A stretch of 64,000 nt of DNA from Epiperipatus broadwayi (GCA_028023455.1 JAQFVV010000017.1:4808098-4872097), one strand, 5' to 3'. Shown: positions 47,964 to 60,171, counted from the stretch's first letter. Translations and numbers: made by a program. Notes: generated by a model not told the origin, from the sequence alone.

Positions 47964-48741
47964 ATGTATCCTCATGTTAAATTTACAATGGAGACAGAGT
48001 CTGATGGAAAACGCCCTTTTCTTGATGTTCTAGTCACTAGAACACCAAATAGATTATCTTTTTCGATTTACCGAAAGAATACACACACGAACAAATATTT
48101 GCATTTCCATTCTCATCATCACCCAACTCAGATAGTTTCTGTAGCCAAAACTCTTTTAAATAGAGCAATTAATCTTTCAGATAAGTCACATCTGAAAGAA
48201 AAAATAAATCATATTAATGGTATTTTATTAGCAAATAGTTATAATTATAAATTTATAAAAAAAAAAAAAAAAAGCCTTATTTCAAGCCCAAAATGGACAA
48301 AATAGGAAACAAAAAGATGATAAATCAGCTATTAGGATTTGTGTTCCATATATAAAAGAAACTACAGACAGTATTGGACGTATATTAAAATGCTATAATA
48401 TAGATATAGCATTTTCTACTCATCAAAAGATCTGCAATATAATAACCAAGCCTAAGGATTCAATCCCTCTTGAATCTCATGGTGTTGATCAAATCTCATG
48501 TGAAAATTGTAAAGCTTCTTACATAGGTATGAGTAATCATGCAGTTAAACAACACTCATCATCAACAGCACTCTCACTCCATACTATAGATTAAGGTCAT
48601 AAAATTGATTTTTCTAGTACCAGGATCATATCCAGATGTGATAATCTCTACCAGTGCAAAATTAGAGAAGCCATTGAGATACTTAAAAGGCCAGATTGTA
48701 TCAATAACCGAGATGATACATGCAAACTTCGTCCTATTTAG
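47964..48741 (+). pseudogene. Penelope-like element, reverse transcriptase tail and GIY-YIG nuclease
   Basis: The first frame (47964-48305) reads FTMETESDGKRPFLDVLVTR, then YRKNTHTNKYLHFHSHHHPTQ, the end of the Penelope reverse transcriptase where ExxxxLPFLDVxxxR precedes the YRKxTxTxxYLxxxSxHP block. A 17-A run near 48257-48273 shifts the frame. The second frame continues with ICVPYIKETTDSIGRILK and the nuclease GVDQISCENC then ASYIGMS, the GIY-YIG signature with its cysteine pair. A stop at 48592 interrupts it, and then GHKIDFSSTRII, REAIEILKRPDCINNRDD complete the domain. The part N-terminal to this is missing. It is dead, but marks a family that supplies such machinery. Confidence 0.88.
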
Positions 48742-49097
48742 AAAGATTTTTTTTAAAAAAACGTTCTTAAATTTAACATTTTTACTATTGGTGGAACTTT
48801 AACGTTTTTTTTTCAAATCAGTGATTGTAGCACCTCTACAACCATCTTTCTACCTTTTATCACCCAGTGGATGATTTGTGTAACCAAGTCAAAACATCGG
48901 TATATCAATATTTAGATTATTTAACAAGGATGAACCCGCAAAATATATATATATATATATATATGCGTACACAATAACAAAGCAATATAGGAATTCTCTT
49001 GTTCACCTATGATTTGATTAACTATCAATATGTCAAATGTATACATTTACTTTTTTATACTTAGGTTTTGCTATTTTTTATTTTAAAGTTAATTTCT
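48742..49097. other. Probable 3' flank of the Penelope-like element
   Basis: No frame. A TA microsatellite lies at 48941-48964. I saw no hammerhead core here. Confidence 0.35.
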
Positions 49098-49504
49098 TGA
49101 GATAATATTCAAACCATTAAACATCGCATGATCACCATTTCTTATGCTTGCTCATAACTATTACTGAAACAGGCAAAACTCTCCATACATACAGTAGTGC
49201 CACTCAGTGCAAGCCAGAGTAATGAATAGATGCCAGAAGGCTTTGCATAAAATCCCTATCTAGTGCCTACTCATCCAATATCCCTAGACTAGTTTCAAGC
49301 TTGTAACTTTCATTAGTGAGGATCTGAGAGCACTGCTCTCAGATCCTCACTGATGAAAGCCACAAGCTAGAAACTAGTCTGGAAATATTGAATGAGGAGG
49401 TTCTAGATAGGAATTTTATGCATGAGCCTTCTGGCATCAATTGATTACTCTGGCTTGTACTGAGGGGCACTACTGTATAGAGAGTTTTTCCTGAGATAAT
49501 ATTC
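49098..49504. mobile_element. Family A element with 13-bp target-site duplication
   Basis: TGAGATAATATTC occurs at 49098-49110 and 49492-49504. Inside, minus-strand sequence (to about 49330) meets a plus-strand copy, with the join at the palindrome 'gatctgagagcactgctctcagatc'. The minus ribozyme has CTAATGA for the core but an A-U pair at the base of stem II (GCTT). The plus ribozyme is at 49344. Confidence 0.87.
49344..49385 (+). ncRNA. Hammerhead ribozyme, family A, weak stem I
   Basis: CTGATGA 49350-49356, stem II AAGC with GCTA, GAAAC and GTC 49377-49379 are intact. The downstream strand is TGGAAA, so only three base pairs of stem I remain next to the core. Confidence 0.6.
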
Positions 49505-49852
49505 TTTACTGCTTTCAGTTTTCTTCTTTTTTAAATTGTACTTTATTTACTTTAGGTTACTTCATTTTTAAGACAATTTATTTCTTTTAAAATTATTTTC
49601 TCTTCAAGACTTTTTTTCCAGGTTACTTTTTTTAGTTGTATATATCTACTTCTTTATGATATGTATTATTTCTTTCAGTAAGCAGGTTAGCTCTTAAAAT
49701 GGCAGTGCAGTTATTGGTATTTCTAGAAAGCTTTTATTGGGAAGTCACTTATCAATGGCTCTCATGATTTCAAAGAAAACCACACAATCCCAAAATGCAA
49801 TAGCCACCTATGCAAAGAAATTTATACTGTTCTCATGTAGAAATCAATTTAA

Positions 49853-50070
49853 GACTAGGGAAAATAATATTTACTAAGGCTGTAACCTCAAGAATATGCA
49901 TGTAAAAATGCGATAGTAGGGGCCTCTACAGGTCTTAATCACAATCTTACGCTTTGGAAGAAAAGAGTGTAACCTTGTGGTTAAGACCTGTAGAGGTCCC
50001 TACTATCGCATTTTACATGCGTATTCTTGAGGTTATAGCCTTAGTAAATATTACTTACAATGTGCGTTTA
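49853..50070. repeat. Long hairpin (foldback) element
   Basis: Arms of about 90 bp read 'atttactaaggctgtaacctcaag' to 'cctctacaggtctta', then the inverse from 'taagacctgtagagg' to 'cttgaggttatagccttagtaaat'. The loop is about 30 bp. The open frame across it is a side effect. Confidence 0.85.
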
Positions 50071-50197
50071 AATAAATTTATAATAGGGAAAATGTATAAT
50101 TATATTTCTAATCCTTCATTACTGATTTGTTTGTATTTTTCAACTGCAAATAACATAAAAGTTGTTTTAGTTTAAAACTGAAATTAACATAACTTTT

Positions 50198-50262
50198 GGT
50201 GTTGGTAGTAGTGTCTGATTTGGAATCGAAATGTCCCAGGATCGATTCTGGTGCTCGCCCTT
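50198..50262 (+). ncRNA. tRNA-like SINE head
   Basis: 'GGTGTTGGTAGTAGTGTCTG' with a B-box 'AGGATCGATTCTGG', followed by an A-rich tail. The spacing suits a tRNA-derived SINE. The fold has mismatches, so a working tRNA is unlikely. Confidence 0.5.
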
Positions 50263-50354
50263 AATATTAAAAAAAACTTCTTTTAAAATTGTTTGTAAAA
50301 CTTTTTTTTCTTTTATATCTCTAACACTTTATTTACCAAATTACTGTCTTAAAC

Positions 50355-50740
50355 AGATTTTCAAGCATCCTTCACCTATCCATACTATCTCATACCATTG
50401 ATGCACCTGACGACGCACATGTAGAAAAGATAAATAATTACCAATATACGTATTTCGTGCTGAACCAGAACTCATCAGATGGTCCAGATTATCACCTCCC
50501 ACACATATATATATATATATATAAGCAGTGTGTTCAAGCGTAACAGTGGTACGAGATAGAGTGGATGCTAGTTGGTCCAGATTATCATCTACCACATATA
50601 TATATAACCAGTGTGATCATGTGTATCAGTGTATGAAATAATGTGGATAGTTTAAAGGTGCTTGAAAATCTGTGTTCAAATTTCCTATATTTACAATTAA
50701 GCTCCAGGTATATGAAGAATGCCTGTATTTCAAATATTGC
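50355..50740. repeat. Family C copies in opposite orientation
   Basis: Minus-strand copy at about 50365-50510 with a good ribozyme, then a TA tract and scrambled plus-strand pieces to 'ctccaggtatatgaagaatgcctg'. Confidence 0.75.
50440..50483 (-). ncRNA. Hammerhead ribozyme, family C, minus copy
   Basis: Minus strand: ACCAT with TTGGT (a U-U at the base, four pairs beyond), CTGATGA 50472-50478, stem II GTTCT with AGCAC (one mismatch, base now G-C), GAAA, stem III ATA with TAT, triplet AUA. Confidence 0.6.
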
Positions 50741-51082
50741 TTTAAACAAGCTAATTTTCTAAAAGAGTAATCTTTTTTTTTATTATTAATGAATATTGCT
50801 TATAGCCGGATCATTTTTTTAAATACATTTACATCATTTATTTATTATAGTTTTTACTTTTTTAAAAAAAAAATTGAACATTTTAACTTATTGTAGTTTT
50901 TAATTTTCGGGTTCAAATCCCAAATTAATGCAAAATAAAAATGTACACAACATGCGAATAAAATTAAATAATAATCTTTTTAACAACTACAAACAAACTA
51001 ACAAAAATAAAAAATAATGTAACCCTCTCATTATCAAACTAAGAAGAAGCAATCTCTTTTTTTTTATTTAGCCACTTTATTA
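50741..51082. other. A+T-rich stretch with no recognised feature
   Basis: No gene or repeat can be defined. Confidence 0.45.
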
Positions 51083-51450
51083 AAACTATAGGGATTTGAA
51101 CTCAGACTTTCAAGCACCCACTAACTATCTATACTATCTCATACAACTGATATACATGACCACACACATGTAGAAAAGATAAATAATCATCAATATGTGT
51201 ATTTCATGCTAAACCAGCACTCATCAGTTGGTCCGGATTATCAATATGTGAGAGATGATAATCTGGACCAACCGATAAGTGCTGGTTTAGCATGAAATAC
51301 GTATATTGGTGATTATTTGTCTTTTCTACATGTGTGTGGTCATGTATATCAGTTGTATGAGATAGTGTGGATAGTTTGTGAGTGGTTGAAAGTCTGAGTT
51401 CAAATCCCCTATATTTACAATTAAACTCCAGGATTGTGAAGAGTGCCTGG
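51083..51450. repeat. Family C long palindrome
   Basis: Two copies of about 150-180 bp face each other around 51235-51260. The left (minus) copy has an intact core (CTGATGA 51221-51227, stem II GTGCT with AGCAT, GAAA). The right (plus) copy has CCGATAA but keeps all stems. Confidence 0.8.
51191..51232 (-). ncRNA. Hammerhead-like ribozyme, family C, minus copy
   Basis: Core and stem II are perfect. Stem III has a mismatch (ATA with CAT), and stem I keeps three pairs (CAA with TTG). Confidence 0.6.
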
Positions 51451-52665
51451 TTTTCAAATATTTCCACTTTATTAAAATGAAATATAAATCTCCTTTTATA
51501 AATTATAATTATTTAAAATTTTAATCAAATGTGACTAATATTTAAACCAGTTTGACTATGTGAATTTGATTATGACACAACATGATATTGAAAGTACTTC
51601 GCTTCAAACAAATTCTTTCGAATTTCAAACCCAAACCTGTTTAGTCGTTAAATGTTTTAACAGATGCTTATTCATTACATATTATATCATAAATAATTGG
51701 TTAACGTTAAATAGATTATTAACTTTTGGAAAGGGCACTAAATTATGTGCTATATATGATTTTTTTATTATGTATTATAATCATAAATAATGTTTATATT
51801 GTTTATTAAAAGTTTATTCATTTCCTTATTTTATCATTAATAAAATACTTAATAATTTTATTTTCACATAAGGTGAAGCTAATAAAACTAAAGTTTAAAT
51901 TTATAAGGAAATAGAAGTAATTAGGAAATTATTAAAAATAAAATAAATAAATAATATAAATTAATAGTTGTTCATGAATATATCTATATTTACAGTCAGA
52001 AATACACATATGTAATTTATATTTATTTTATATTAACTGGAATATTTTATTTGGGTTTGATTATATTTTATGTTTTGATTTTTTTTTATTAATTTTTTAA
52101 TTAATTTTATTGTTTACATTTTTATGGTATTATTTATATATTTTATTTTATTCATTATATCATAGCTCTGAAGAAGACTGCAGGACAATCGAAATGTAAG
52201 ATTGTGCATGCATATATGTTCAATAATAGGTTTTTGCTAAAAAGGGTTTAAAGTAGAGTCGATAAATTGCATTCATATAAAATATTACAGCAAAATTAAG
52301 GAAGTGATGAATTTGGTAATATTTTGAAATATAAATTTCCAAGCAATTAATATTATATAATACATTGAGATTAATACTCCAACACTGAGCGTTTCTTTAA
52401 AAAAAAATCTTCTGCCTTGGATTAAGAGTATTTCAATTTCTTAATAAATCAGTATTGGAGTATTAATTTTGATGTATTATATCATTTTAGCTGCTGGAAA
52501 GTATATATATCTGGTTACTATTGAACTGTGGTAATTTATCATTAGCCCTGTTTTTTAAGTCGGGTTTTGCACTACATCAAAGTGAAACAATGCATCACCC
52601 ATGAATAAAAGTGAAAAAAAGAATATGAATTATTTTCTTATACATTGTCTTCCTGAAATCTGGCA
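51451..52665. other. A+T-rich stretch with no recognised feature
   Basis: No gene. The block 'ctgaagaagactgcaggacaatcg' at 52167 matches the foldback element at 27 kb. Confidence 0.45.
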
Positions 52666-52669
52666 AAAA

Positions 52670-53970
52670 TGTATAGTACTTAGATAGAATGCCTGCTGGA
52701 ACCTGGTCAGGCATTTTATTTTAAGTAATCCATTTTCAGGGGCTTCCAACACATGGAATAAACAATATGGCTGACTTTAAGTTATCATATTCAATATTTA
52801 TACTTTTTTGTTTATTTATTAAAATGATAAAGAAACACAAAAGCATGAAGGATTGTAATTGAAATTTTTTAAATATAAATGCAATAAATAAAATAAAAAT
52901 ATAACACAATTAATGAAACTATAACAAATGTAGTTATTCATGTTGGTAGACAGACATCACTTTTTGTGCAGGTACCAGCCTCAAATTTTGAAAATATTCC
53001 ACCACATCTTGCTCTGTCGATGAAAGATTCCAAATTTTAATCATACTTTCAAAAATGATAGGACAAAAAAGGAATGTCAAAAAGTAAGGACAATTTCAGT
53101 TAATGAATGTTAAATAAGTGATGATAATTTTAGCCATGTCTTACATATTTGTCACGTGTTAAGGGTTAACCACATGTTAACGTCTGAATATTATGTTGTG
53201 AATGGAATTCACTAATATTTAATTTTTTTAAAATAATATTCAATTTAAAATGCATTTGTTAATATTTTTTAAAGTTAACAAGTTATTCATATTTGAGAAA
53301 ATGATTTTAAAAAAATGTAAATAAATACTTTGACCATGTTTGAAAAAATAATTTCGCGGGGAAAAATGTAAACAAATACTTTGATACTGAAAATGGATTA
53401 TTTATAATAAAATGCCTATGTATTTTAAATTGAATGTTAATTAAAAAAATTGAATGTATTTTTTACTAAATTCCATTCACAAAATAACATTCAAACATTA
53501 ACAAACGGTGAACAATTAAAATGTGGTTAAAATTATCGTTTTTTTTTAACATTCGTTAACTGAAATCAGCATTATTTTTTTAACATTCCCTTGTTTGCCC
53601 AATCATTTTTGGAAGTATGATTAAAATTTGAAATCGTCTATTGACAGAAGAAGATATGGTAAAATATTTTCAAAATTATGAGATAGTACCCACCCAAAAG
53701 TGATGCCTATCTTCCAGCATGAATGACCATGTTTGTTATAGTTCGGTTAATCATGTTTTATTTTGCTTATTGCATCTACATTAAAATTTTTAAAATTATA
53801 ATCCTTTGAAATTTTGTTTCTTTATCATTTTAATAAATAAACACAATAATTTAGAGTCAGTCTTATTTTTTGTACTATGTGTTGGAAGCAATGGATTATT
53901 TAAAATAAAATGCTTGGTAAGCTTCCAGCAGGCATTCTACATAAGCACCAAATGTGTTTACTGTGACTGG
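52670..53970. mobile_element. Large foldback element with about 500-bp inverted arms
   Basis: Left arm 52675-53215 and right arm 53455-53965 are diverged inverse copies over their whole length: 'tagaatgcctgctgga' with 'tccagcaggcattcta', 'aattttaatcatactttcaaaaatgat' with its inverse, and 'gaatggaattca' with its inverse. No transposase is seen. A one-arm relative is at about 56580-56960. Confidence 0.75.
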
Positions 53971-54234
53971 CAGCCTTTACCATTATCTATTTCATTGTTT
54001 TGTCATTACATGACTCAGTGGAAGGTTTCAATTACAGACATTAAAAAAAAGATTATTTATTAATACAAAGATTGGTTTCTTTAGCGGTAATTACCAGTCC
54101 AGTTCTTTTTTCGTTTTCTTAGAGGTTATTTATAAACAGATTAATCAGATAATCTTTTGATTACAAAACCTTAATTAAGTACATTTTTTCTTTAATATTA
54201 GCATGTATTATCTTTAAGCCTATTATTATAAGGT

Positions 54235-54475
54235 GTTGAAAATGTTGAAATTATTCGAACAGAAGTCAATAGACTCAAGTCCTGATTTAAGCATGGTCTG
54301 TAAGAGTTGGTGTATATAGAATGTATGCTCTAAAGTTAAGTGATTCACTTAAGTTTTTTAAACTCTTACCGGTGATGGGTGAGTGCATGGAAATTTATAA
54401 TATTTAAGAAATAGTCCATTATCAGAGATTGACTTCCATTTGAATAATTTCATGTACATCCAGGTCTAGTTTTAT
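54235..54475. repeat. Diverged hairpin element
   Basis: 'gaaattattcgaacagaagtcaat' and the inverse of 'attgacttccatttgaataattt' form the outer arms. The inner arms are weak. Confidence 0.5.
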
Positions 54476-55905
54476 GCAGATTTATTTAATGCAATTTTGA
54501 AGTTATGTGATTCATGTTTCTTCTTAATATCTTTGTATGCAGTTTTCTTTTATGCGATAAAAATTATTAGATCAGAAGTCAAGCTCCGATAATGCACTAT
54601 TACTTTAAATATTATAAATTTTGTGCACTCACGTCATATGTAAAGTAATAGCATATTATCGGAGTTCGACTTCCATCTAATAATTTCAATATTTTCAGCA
54701 CTTTATAATAGTACTGTAATAGATTTTATGCAATAAAGAAGTTCAGAATTCATTTAAAATCAGGATTTCCCCATTTTATATACACACATTAAATTTTACA
54801 AGATTATAATGTAAATCTGTTCAAACGTTATAGATGCCTATACTATGTATGTTGTTGTTTTTACATTTTAAATCACATTTTATTTTTGCTTTTTTAAAAA
54901 AGCGTATGTAATCAATTAATCATTTAGTGTCTACAAGTAATAAATTTTACAAGACTATAATGTAAATCTGTTCAAACGTTATAGATGAAAAATACTATGT
55001 ATGTGTAAATCATGCTCTATTTTTGCTTTTTATAAAAAGAGTATGTAATCAGTTAATCATTTAGTATCTGCAAGTTTATTTTTAAAAGGTGAGTAACAGC
55101 AGTGGACACAATTAAATTTGACAAGTAAAATCTGATTTTTAATTGTAATTAACAATTTAAAAATTATGTACTGTGATCTGAAATTAAGATGATGTAAAAT
55201 GATGAAATTTGATTTTTAAACGGAATTGAAAATTAAAAAATTAAAGACAAAAATAAGAATTTAATTTTTAATTGTTAGATTTAATTAAATTTTGCCCAAC
55301 AGTGATGAGTCAGTGTCTTTTTTATTATCGTAAGTCTAAGTTCTTATTTTTATTTTAAACTTTTAGTTTACTCTAATAGAGAGGAAAAAACACCCAAGAA
55401 AATGAATTTCTTTGGAAAGAAAAATTTCAATTTTAGATCGCTTAGCGAAATGGGAAAGATCAACAGCGATTGGAAAATATTTTAGTTGTATTTTCTTTTG
55501 ATTTCATTTAAGGAGAAGTTACAGTACCTCACATCATGACAAATCTGATGTCTCAAATAGCGATAATGATTAAAATACCATACATGTATGAAAAAAATAT
55601 AAATTACACATAAAAATTTATTGTTTTGAATAAAATTAAATACTGCAGTTAATTTAAAAAAAAAAAGGTTTTTCTTGTATCAATTTTTTTCAAATTTGAA
55701 ATTTTTTATTAGACATATTTTATTTTCTTATTTTCTTTAATGCAAATTTTAAAGTAATTTTAGGTTGTTGCTTTGCTTTTTGTGATTTTCAAAAATTACA
55801 ATAACCTATCCCCCATTTTTCAAGGTAAATTAAGTCTATTTTTGTGTGATTTTTTTTGTGTACATTTTCTGAGAAACCTATCTACTGCATAAAATAAGAC
55901 CCAGG
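54456..55905. mobile_element. Second copy of the pogo/mariner-like element
   Basis: Starts 'ccaggtctagttttatgc' and ends 'gcataaaataagacccagg', like the element at 8779-9851. The right 400 bp (55500-55900) match 9470-9850 closely. It is larger because of a hairpin insertion at 54555-54700. Confidence 0.65.
54555..54700. repeat. Hairpin element inside the pogo-like copy
   Basis: Arms 'aaattattagatcagaagtcaagctccgataat' and the inverse at 54655-54690 pair with few mismatches around a short A/T loop. Confidence 0.75.
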
Positions 55906-55929
55906 TGGATTATCTTTTTAACTAAACAT

Positions 55930-56450
55930 AAATTGAATATGTCAGCCTAGTTATTTTTGATTATTTTTTTTAAAAAAAGACAAACTAACATTTTTCTATT
56001 TAATAATAAGTTTTTAAATATCAGATTTATTCATTTAAAATATAGAATTATCTTTCTTTTCTTTATCCAAAAATATAGAACTTTTAAATACAATATCTTC
56101 ATAAATTAAAAAAGTAAACCCACTTAGGATTCCCTAAGATCTCAAACAATGTTAAATATTATATCCTTTAACATAAAATAATGTGTACTTTTAAATTTGT
56201 GTAATTTTTATCTTTACAAAGAATTTATTTATTTTAAAATATAGAATTATCTTTCTTTCCTTTATCCAAAAATATAAAACTTTTAAATATAATATCTCCA
56301 CAAGTTAAAAAATTAAAAATGTAAACTCACTTAGGATCCTCTAGGATCTCAAACAATAATAAATATTATATGCTTTAACATAAAACAATGTATATTTTTA
56401 AATTTACATAAATTTATCTTTACAAAGAATTTATTTTAAAGTCAACATAT
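55930..56450. repeat. Tandem duplication of about 200 bp
   Basis: 'aaaatatagaattatctttcttt' at about 56037 recurs at about 56237 and similarity continues through 'ggatctcaaacaat', so two diverged units stand in tandem. Confidence 0.8.
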
Positions 56451-56579
56451 TTGATTCAATTACTTCTTAACTATATAACCATATATAATCATCATCAATG
56501 GAGAAATATTTATTTAAAGTTACCAAATATTTGATTTAGGTTTTTTATCTTAACAATTAGATATTTGTGTATAATCCTA

Positions 56580-56960
56580 TTGTTGGAAGCTTGACAGTTT
56601 TTTTTTATTATACATTTTCAGGGCTCTCCAATAATTTTTGAAAACAATATGGCTGACTAAAAACTGTTGTATTTAATATTTCCTTTTATTTATTTTTTAA
56701 TATTATAAAAATATGAGAAATTCCACAAAAATATAACTATTGTTGTAATTAAAATAAATGTAATAACTCCAGTAAACCTATAACAGTTGCATCTCTGCAC
56801 AAACCATCAAATAGTCACTGTAGTGGAAGTATTCGCTTCTGTTGATTAGTATTGCATAATTTTGGAAATATTCCACTACATGTTCTTCTGTCTATGGAAG
56901 ATCTCAAATTTTAATTCTTTTAGCAAAATGTTCCAAAAAAAATAACAAAAATGCTCAAAG
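56580..56960. repeat. Relative of the 52.7-kb foldback arm
   Basis: 'acaatatggctgac', 'tggaaatattccactacat' and 'aatattttaattcttttagcaaaatg'-like text follow the order of the left arm at 52740-53070. Confidence 0.6.
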
Positions 56961-57942
56961 ACAATGTTACGCTAAATGTACAAAATGCATAACAATGTTC
57001 ATTTGTAAATATTTGTACTTTTTAATAGTTATAAAAAATATTAATTATATCTTGTAAATGGAATTTATAAGAGAGTTATTCATATTTTTTTAAGTTAGCA
57101 GAAATTTATAATCAATTTCTTAATATTTTGTTAAGTTTGTATGTTTGAGTAATATATATATATATATATATAATAATCACATCTTGTTAATGGAATTTTT
57201 AATCAATTTGTTAATATTTTTTAAAGTTATTAATACAAGTAACTCATCTTCAGTAAAACAATTTTGAGAAAAAAAAATATAAACAAATACTTCTATGCCC
57301 CTGAAAATGTATAATTAAAAAAACATGTCAACCTTTCAGTTATGAGATTATAGACAAGCACCGCAATTTAATATAATGTTTTTAACTACTTTAAATTTTT
57401 CTGAGTGTTTGAATAAGTATATCAGATCAAGTTGTCACAATACTTGCAATATATATAATAAGCACAATTAAGAAGCAATAAAGTTTCGTTCTTCATTACA
57501 TCATTTAAACATACCATCCACCGTAAAATTATTTTCTCATCCAATATTCATCTAAAATTTTATAATTATAAAGTAATGCATATAAATCTAACCATTTATA
57601 CTTGCATCTATCCAAAGTCATTCACCAACCTTTTTTTAATTTTAATAATCATTTATGATACGCTTTTATTTTTTAAAACAGTCAAATTTACTGAAATTTA
57701 ATATTAAAAAAATAGATTGGGAATCAAGAATACACTTTATTTTTAAAACAATACATTTTATTATTAAAAAGAAGTTGCCATGACAACAGATTGAGTTTGT
57801 TGATTGTTATTAAATTGCCTAAATATTGACTGGTTTTTAATGTTTTTATTTTTAATATATATATAAAAAAGAAAAATGTATCTTTATTAGATTTTTTTCT
57901 CTGCCCATTTGTTAGTATAAACTCAGAATAGCTTACTACAAG
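56961..57942. other. A+T-rich stretch with X-box-like motif
   Basis: TA tract at about 57152-57172; GTTGCCATGACAAC at 57774-57787 is a close RFX-type X-box. No gene. Confidence 0.4.
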
Positions 57943-58377
57943 TAATTAGAAACTGCCAATAAACATCACATGATTACTATTTTTTATGCTTGCTCTTAAC
58001 TGTTATTAAAACAGGCAAAACTCACTATATGTATTGCCACTCAGTGCAAGCCAGAGTAATCAATGGATGCCAGAAGGCCCCTGCATAAAATCCCCACTCA
58101 TCCAATATCCCCAGACTTGTTTCTGGCTTGTGGCCTATGCTGGAAGGCTTGTGCATAAAATCCCCATCTAGTGCCTACTCATCCAATATTCCCAGACTTG
58201 TTTCTTGCTTGTGGCCTTCGTGCTGCAGGCACAAGCCAGAAACAAGTCTGGGGATATTGGATGAGTAGGCACTAGATGGGTATTTTGTGCAAAAGCCTTC
58301 TAGCATCCATTGATTACTCTGGCTTGCACTGAGTGGCAATACATATAGTGAGTTTTTCCTGTTTTAATTAGAAACTG
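57943..58377. mobile_element. Family A element with 13-bp target-site duplication
   Basis: TAATTAGAAACTG occurs at 57943-57955 and 58365-58377. Inside are two minus-strand partial copies in tandem and then a plus-strand copy. CTGATGA is lost in all; the ribozyme strand 'gccagaaacaagtctgggg' remains. Confidence 0.87.
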
Positions 58378-58619
58378 ATTATTATTTAAACCTGGAAACT
58401 GTATTAAGAGTTTATTAACAGAAACATTCTGTGTAATATTTAATTTTCAAATTATATCTAATTAAATTATTTCTAATCCAATATTTCAGATGGAAGAAAG
58501 TCATTGTAGTAATTGAATCCAACCCAGAATTGTTAAGCTTAAAAATGTTTTCAAGTTCCAATCAGAAGATTGACCCATATCCAACTAGATCGCCAATATT
58601 TAATCAATAATATCTCAGT
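58378..58619. other. Unassigned short stretch
   Basis: No feature seen. Confidence 0.4.
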
Positions 58620-59636
<1,017 letters not shown>

Positions 59637-59727
59637 GTCAACAGATGGCGTTCTACCAAAAACACCATCAAGCATATGTTTACATCAACGTCAGAGCATG
59701 CATTCACTATCTCTAACTTTAATTCCA

Positions 59728-59771
59728 CTTTCAGATCATGATTTCAAGCTATTTGCTATCATCAGTGAAAG
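59728..59771 (-). ncRNA. Hammerhead ribozyme B2-1
   Basis: Minus strand: stem I CTTTCA with TGAAAG, six perfect pairs; CTGATGA 59759-59765; stem II TAGC with GCTT around AAATA (U-U at base, three pairs above); GAAA; stem III AT with AT around CATG (or three pairs and two bases); C17 at 59734. Compared with B1, three stem I pairs changed on both strands. Confidence 0.85.
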
Positions 59772-60127
59772 ACAGGAATTTTAGAAACTAGATCTAAACA
59801 CAAACTCTGAGCGTTTATGAAACAGTTTCTATTCAACTTGCAAGCGTCAATCTTTTAGACATGTAATGTCTTCAAACTCAGCATAGCAAGCCAGATAGCT
59901 ACATGGGTCTGATCTCAGTTCAGCATCACCACATAGTAGAAGCCTCTGCAATATATATCATTGCTAAAAAGACCTCAAAGGTACATTTATGAAAAACAAA
60001 AAACAAGTTAAAAAACTTGCTAACCCTTGTATTTAGGTCAACAGATGGTGTTCTACCAAAAACACCATCAAGTGTATGTTTACATAAACATCAGAGCATG
60101 CATTCACTATCTCTAACTTTAATTCCA

Positions 60128-60171
60128 CTTTCAGATCATGATTTCAAGCTATTTGCTATCATCAGAGAAAG
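60128..60171 (-). ncRNA. Hammerhead ribozyme B2-2
   Basis: As B2-1, except that the base next to the core is changed (plus-strand AGAAAG), which removes the first stem I pair. Confidence 0.78.
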
